Shown here piece by piece: positions 60,170 through 64,000 of a stretch of 64,000 nt of DNA. The stretch spans positions 1,488,001 through 1,552,000 of the forward strand of contig JASGJW010000001.1 of NCBI GenBank assembly GCA_047601145.1. The letters run 5' to 3'. The notes beneath the pieces are model-generated. The model was not told where the DNA came from, made no database searches, and worked only from the letters and a program-made list of their open reading frames with translations. The DNA comes from UBA7672 sp047601145. GTDB taxonomy: Bacteria > Pseudomonadota > Alphaproteobacteria > Caulobacterales > Hyphomonadaceae. Made by a program: the position numbers and the translations under genes. Positions within the stretch are counted from its first letter, which is position 1. Each line of letters starts with the position of its first letter.

Positions 60170-61837
60170 TCAGATGTTCAGGGGCGCTGGGGGAAGGTCA
60201 ACGACAAACCTCGCCCCGGCAATTTTCCCATCAGCCATGCGGTTTTCCGCCCATACCGCGCCGCGGTGCGTTTCAACGATCTGACGCACGATAGAAAGGC
60301 CCAAACCTGAATTATTTCCGAACTTCGCGCCTGCCGGCCGGTCCGTGTAGAACCGCTGAAAAATCTTCTCCAGCTTGTCCGGCGGAATACCCGGTCCCTC
60401 ATCTTCCACCGTCAGGCGAACGGCAGGTCCTCGCGGCGATGTGAGCCGCGACAATGTGACAGTTACCTGTCCGCCGGCCGGCGAGAAAGATTTCGCGTTC
60501 TCGACAAGGTTCCGGATCACCTGCGCCAGCGGCCCATCGCGGCCCATCACGACATAGTCGCCGCCCTGCTGATAGGTGAGCGAGACCTTCGCATCCGTGT
60601 CCTTTGCCGTGTCGCGATAGATCGAGACGATGTCGTCGAGCAGCCTCGCCATGTCGATGCGCACCAGCTTCTCGCGCACGATCTCGCCTTCGAGCCGCGA
60701 CAAGTTCGAGATATCGGAGATCAGCCTGTCGAGCCGCACCACGTCGCGCGCGATCACGTCGCGCAGTCGCTCCCGCACCGCCGGATCCTGCACCGCCTGC
60801 GATGTCTCCACGGCCGAGCGGATGGAGGTGAGGGGGTTTTTCAGCTCGTGCGCCACGTCCGCCGCGAACTGCTCGTTCTGCTGGATGCGGTCGTAGAGCG
60901 ACACGGTCATCGCCTCCATCGCGCGCGCCAGATCGCCGATCTCGTCCTTGCGGTCGTGCAGCTTGCCGAGATCGAGCCGCTCTGTCGCGCCCGTACGCAC
61001 GCGGTCGGAAGCGCGCGCCAGATTGCGCAGCGGCCGCGCGATCCCGACCGTCAACAGCATTGCCGTGATGATCGAGACCAGCACCGCCACGAGGATCAGC
61101 GGCAACAGCGCTGCGCGTTCGGCGGCAATGATCTGCGTCACGTCGCTGGTCTCGACCGTGATCGCCCCGACCACGCGCGCGACCTTGGTGATCGGCATGG
61201 TGACCGAGAGCAGTCGTTCAGCCTGATCACCAAAGCGCTCGGAGAAGCCCTGTTCTCCGCTAAGCGCCATAGCGACTTCTTCTTCCAGCGAACGCGCCTC
61301 GGCGATCGGCTGGCGTCCGGCCGTGCTCACCGTTTCGAACGTGCGGTTGGCGAACCGCACGAGATCCAGCCACGCGCGCTCGATCGAGCTCGGCTCGCGA
61401 ATGGGCGGCAGGTCCTTGAGGTCGATCTCGTCCTTGAGGAGCATCGTGTCTGCGATGAGCTCGCCCTGCGGGTCGTGGATGCGGATGCGCGTCGCGCCCG
61501 TCAGCGGGATGGCCTTCAGCTGGTCGCTCAGCTTGGCGACGTCGAGGGCAGGCGGGTCGTCCGTCGTCGCATTGTCCGTGATGAAGGAGGAGATGAGTTG
61601 CGTCATCTCGGACAGGCTGTCCTTCCGCGCATTGACGAGGCTCGACCTGAACTCGTTCAGGATCAGTGCGCCCGCGATCAGGATCACCAGGCCGGCGAGG
61701 TTGGACGCGAAAATCAGCCGCGCGATCGGCGACCACAACAGCGAACGCGGCTTCGCAGGGGCGCCCGCGCGGCCGGTATTGCCTGTCGTGTCCTTGCCGC
61801 GCCTGCGCGCCGCCGGATCGGCCGGCGGCGACGTCAT
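60170..61837 (-). CDS. chvG: Sensor histidine kinase ChvG
   Basis: A 555-residue protein from the ATG at 61837, 7 bases after chvI. It has two membrane helices (FASNLAGLVILIAGALIL and LLPLILVAVLVSIITAMLLT) flanking a periplasmic sensor of about 230 residues. HAMP, HisKA (FAADVAHELKNPLTSIRSAV with His) and HATPase domains (LVENAKSF, DEGPGIP, GLGLSIV) follow. It senses envelope stress or acid in relatives and phosphorylates ChvI. Confidence 0.95.
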   Translation of the reverse strand: MTSPPADPAARRRGKDTTGNTGRAGAPAKPRSLLWSPIARLIFASNLAGLVILIAGALILNEFRSSLVNARKDSLSEMTQLISSFITDNATTDDPPALDVAKLSDQLKAIPLTGATRIRIHDPQGELIADTMLLKDEIDLKDLPPIREPSSIERAWLDLVRFANRTFETVSTAGRQPIAEARSLEEEVAMALSGEQGFSERFGDQAERLLSVTMPITKVARVVGAITVETSDVTQIIAAERAALLPLILVAVLVSIITAMLLTVGIARPLRNLARASDRVRTGATERLDLGKLHDRKDEIGDLARAMEAMTVSLYDRIQQNEQFAADVAHELKNPLTSIRSAVETSQAVQDPAVRERLRDVIARDVVRLDRLISDISNLSRLEGEIVREKLVRIDMARLLDDIVSIYRDTAKDTDAKVSLTYQQGGDYVVMGRDGPLAQVIRNLVENAKSFSPAGGQVTVTLSRLTSPRGPAVRLTVEDEGPGIPPDKLEKIFQRFYTDRPAGAKFGNNSGLGLSIVRQIVETHRGAVWAENRMADGKIAGARFVVDLPPAPLNI

Positions 61838-61844
61838 CGGTGTG

Positions 61845-62546
61845 TCAGGCTTCCTTATAGCGGTACCCCACGCCGTACAGCGTCTCGATCGAATCGAAGT
61901 TGTCGTCGAGATCGCGGAACTTCTTCCGCAGCCGCTTGATGTGACTGTCGATGGTGCGGTCGTCGACATAGACCTGATCGTCGTAAGCGGCGTCCATCAG
62001 CTGGTCGCGGCTCTTCACGTAACCGGGCCGCGTCGCCAGAGCCTGCAGGATCAGGAACTCGGTCACAGTGAGGCGCACGACCTGTCCGTCCCACTGGCAG
62101 GCATGCCGGTTCGGATCCAGCGTCAGGCGGCCGCGCACGATCGGCTTCTTGTCGCCATCCTCCGGCGTCGCCGAGGCGCCGCGCGAGCGGCGCAGGATCG
62201 CCTTCACGCGTTCACCCAGCAGGCGCATGGAGCAGGGCTTACGGATGAAGTCGTCGGCGCCGATGTTGAAGCCGACCACTTCGTCGATCTCGTCGTCCTT
62301 CGAAGTGAGGAAGATCGCCGGCAGGTTTGACGTCTGGCGCAGCTTCCGCAGCAACTCCATGCCGTCCATCTTCGGCATCTTCACGTCGAGGATAGCGATG
62401 TCCGGCGGCGTCTCCGATAGGCCCGCGAAAGCGGCCGCCCCGTCGTGATAGGCCCGGACCTGGTAGCCCTCCGCCTCGAAGAAGACCTTGAGGGACTCAA
62501 CGATGTTCTCATCGTCGTCCACGAGGGCGATGGTAGCCATATTCAT
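61845..62546 (-). CDS. chvI: Response regulator ChvI
   Basis: A 233-residue OmpR-type regulator. The start at 62546 has AGGAG five bases away. The acidic pocket is VDDDEN, the phospho-aspartate is in IAILDVKMPKMDG, the lysine is in RKPCS, and the winged-helix C-terminus ends GVGYRYKE. It is the partner of ChvG and controls envelope and exopolysaccharide genes in rhizobia and Caulobacter. Confidence 0.95.
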   Translation of the reverse strand: MNMATIALVDDDENIVESLKVFFEAEGYQVRAYHDGAAAFAGLSETPPDIAILDVKMPKMDGMELLRKLRQTSNLPAIFLTSKDDEIDEVVGFNIGADDFIRKPCSMRLLGERVKAILRRSRGASATPEDGDKKPIVRGRLTLDPNRHACQWDGQVVRLTVTEFLILQALATRPGYVKSRDQLMDAAYDDQVYVDDRTIDSHIKRLRKKFRDLDDNFDSIETLYGVGYRYKEA

Positions 62547-62760
62547 TAATCTCCTGGCGGGCGTCCCGCCGCGCTGCACCTTGCCATAATCGAGGGCTGC
62601 GGGCGCAAGGGCAAGTGTCAGTAACTCCCCGTCAGCGCGGGCCTTTTTGCATGAAAATCCTCGTCTGGCACGCGAATTGAACCCTCCTCGTCACGGGAGG
62701 CAGGCCGGAACCCGTAAAGGTTACCGGCAAACCGCCCCCCGCAACGTGATGGAGGGGTCC

Positions 62761-63549
62761 ATGCAGGTTGTCACGATCAGCGGTTTCAAGGGCGGCACGG
62801 GTAAGACAACCGTGGCCTCTCTTCTCGGCGTCGCCGCCATCAAGGATGGCTTGCGGGTCGCCTGCCTCGACCTCGACCGCAACACGCGGAACCTGTCCAG
62901 TTTTCTGACGCTCCGGCGTGCTTCCCGCCTCCAGAGCCCTGATCACGTGATGCTCATGGATATGGACGAGGAAGTCCGCACCAACGCGAAACCCAAGCAT
63001 TCCGGTCGTCTCGAGCCTCTCGTTCGCATGGCGAAGATGGATGGCTACGACCTCATGATCATCGACACCTCGTCGGGCAACCTTGCCGACGTCTACGAGG
63101 CCCATCTTCTTGCCGACGTCATCCTGACGCCGATGAACGAAAGCCCCGCCGACATGCACGGCCTGTTCGCTACGGTCGGTTCGGCTGCCGCCCCCAGGAT
63201 CAATTATCGCGAAATGATCGAGACCGTCCGTTTTGATCGCAAGCGCTCTGGCCTGCCGATGCAGCGCTGGCATGTCGTCATGAATCGCGTGTCCTCGCTG
63301 CCCTCGAAAGTCGGCACGATCGTCAACGATCGCGTCGCTGCCCTCGCCAAGGAAGCCGGCTTTGAGGCCGTGTGGCGCCTGCGCGACCGCGTCGTTCACC
63401 GCGCTCTCGCGCTCGAAGGCCGCACCGTTTTCGACACGCCGGCCGATGGCAGGCTCACCATGAGCGAGCTTTCGGGCCGCTCGGAAGTCCGCGCTCTTCT
63501 GTCGCTCATCGAGATTGCCCCGTCGCACCAGATGGCGACGGCCGCCTGA
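62761..63549 (+). CDS. ParA/MipZ-family ATPase
   Basis: A 262-residue protein from the ATG at 62761 with GGAGGGG upstream; a longer frame from 62647 is not supported. The deviant Walker A is GFKGGTGKTT (residues 8-17), the switch region is IIDTSSGN, and ILTPMNESPADMHGL with WHVVMNRVSSL resembles MipZ, the division-plane ATPase of Caulobacter, more than plasmid ParA. It has no ParB gene beside it. A strong terminator follows. It may be a second MipZ-like positioning protein. It is divergent from chvI. Confidence 0.8.
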   Translation: MQVVTISGFKGGTGKTTVASLLGVAAIKDGLRVACLDLDRNTRNLSSFLTLRRASRLQSPDHVMLMDMDEEVRTNAKPKHSGRLEPLVRMAKMDGYDLMIIDTSSGNLADVYEAHLLADVILTPMNESPADMHGLFATVGSAAAPRINYREMIETVRFDRKRSGLPMQRWHVVMNRVSSLPSKVGTIVNDRVAALAKEAGFEAVWRLRDRVVHRALALEGRTVFDTPADGRLTMSELSGRSEVRALLSLIEIAPSHQMATAA

Positions 63550-63580
63550 TCTCTTCGTCTCTGCATGGCCTCACACTCAT

Positions 63581-63607
63581 CCCCGGGCGAAAGCCCGGGG
63601 TTTTTCT
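63581..63607 (+). terminator. Rho-independent terminator
   Basis: A perfect 8-bp stem CCCCGGGC-GAAA-GCCCGGGG is followed by TTTTTCTTT, 31 bases after the MipZ-like gene. Confidence 0.92.
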
Positions 63608-63703
63608 TTGTCCAGTCTTGCTACCGCGCGGCAACAAACGACTCGGAACTGTCGCACTGCTGGACTAGGGTCTCCCCGATTTAGACTCGCGTGGGAGATT
63701 CAA

Positions 63704-64000
63704 ATGATCCGGACTGTGCTTGCGGTGTCTGTCGTTGCGCTGGGTGCTGCTGCTTGTGCCACGGCATTCCAGCCAACTCACATGGCCGTCGCGCCGGTGC
63801 AGGCGCAGGACAGTTACTATGTGAGGGGTCATGCAGCGGTCGACGCCCGCGCGACGGAGCGCGGCTTTAAGCGCGCCAAGAACGTCATCCTGTTCGTCGG
63901 CGACGGCATGGGCATATCAACAATTACAGCCGCGCGCATCTATGCCGGCCAGCGCAAAGGCCTCGACGGGGAAAGCTATCAGCTGGCGATGGAAAAGTTG
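63704..64000 (+). CDS. Alkaline phosphatase family protein, N-terminal part (runs off the window)
   Basis: The first 99 codons of a longer gene. The N-terminus has a lipoprotein-like signal (VVALGAAACATAF). The alkaline phosphatase metal motif NVILFVGDGMGISTIT is visible with its aspartate. The 3' end lies beyond the window. It should be an exported phosphomonoesterase in phosphate scavenging. A terminator isolates it from the preceding gene. Confidence 0.88.
   Translation, partial: MIRTVLAVSVVALGAAACATAFQPTHMAVAPVQAQDSYYVRGHAAVDARATERGFKRAKNVILFVGDGMGISTITAARIYAGQRKGLDGESYQLAMEKL

Noticed and set aside
1..64000. Insertion sequences, prophage or plasmid genes
   Set aside because: No transposase, integrase, capsid or replication-initiator pattern was seen in any frame.

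Overview
The window comes from a GC-rich alphaproteobacterium, most likely of the Caulobacterales/Hyphomonadaceae type. The evidence is a DivL-type kinase with tyrosine in place of the phospho-histidine, TTAA-N7-TTAA (CtrA-type) boxes at flagellar and divL promoters, a GAAC-N7-GAAC LexA operator in front of imuA-imuB-dnaE2, the chvI-chvG-manX-ptsH-ahcY neighbourhood, and a MipZ-like ATPase. The species cannot be named from sequence alone.

Region 1 (about 1-22 kb) is a dense catabolic island ending just before a tRNA-Ser gene. It holds a TetR regulator, a TonB-dependent receptor, hydrolases for amide, peptide or ester bonds (S12 beta-lactamase-fold enzyme, amidase-signature amidase, DmpA/BapA-type P1 peptidase, PepN-like M1 aminopeptidase, asparaginase), two class III aminotransferases that resemble beta-amino-acid transaminases, a dipeptide epimerase, an Lrp/AsnC regulator, alanine dehydrogenase, two SDRs, an FAH-family C-C hydrolase, an EthD-domain protein and three MaoC-type hydratases. 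A 19-bp palindrome (consensus ATATGAGCA-N-TGCTCATAT) recurs at six or more promoters in this island and nowhere else that I noticed. I read the island as one regulon for import and degradation of a peptide or amide containing beta- and/or D-amino acids. That is inference.

Region 2 (22-30 kb) carries tRNA-Ser(CGA), a secreted alpha/beta hydrolase, and a minus-strand operon of DUF2126 transglutaminase, circularly permuted ATP-grasp/alpha-E protein and a second transglutaminase. This is a widespread predicted peptide-ligase system of unknown product. The DUF2126 gene is split by a one-base frame change.

Region 3 (30-45 kb) holds NDH-2, an acyl-CoA synthetase, a di-haem peroxidase with a secreted partner, upp, a cytochrome b561 / cytochrome c' pair, recQ, and the SOS mutasome cassette imuA-imuB-dnaE2. 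dnaE2 carries a one-base insertion near its 3' end.

Region 4 (45-47.5 kb) has divergent flagellar genes, flgB-flgC-fliE and fliO-fliP, separated by two CtrA-type boxes. flgB also carries a one-base insertion.

Region 5 (47.5-64 kb) has a His/Met-rich outer-membrane protein with a small Cys/His-rich partner (probably copper related), a second S12 hydrolase, divL behind a perfect CtrA-type box, phosphohexomutase, kup, ahcY behind a perfect 30-bp palindrome, an EF-hand protein, HPr and EIIA-Man of a nitrogen-PTS-like system, ChvG-ChvI, a MipZ-like ATPase and the start of an alkaline phosphatase.

Three separate single-base insertions (DUF2126, dnaE2, flgB) suggest residual sequencing indels or recent gene decay between 27 and 46 kb.
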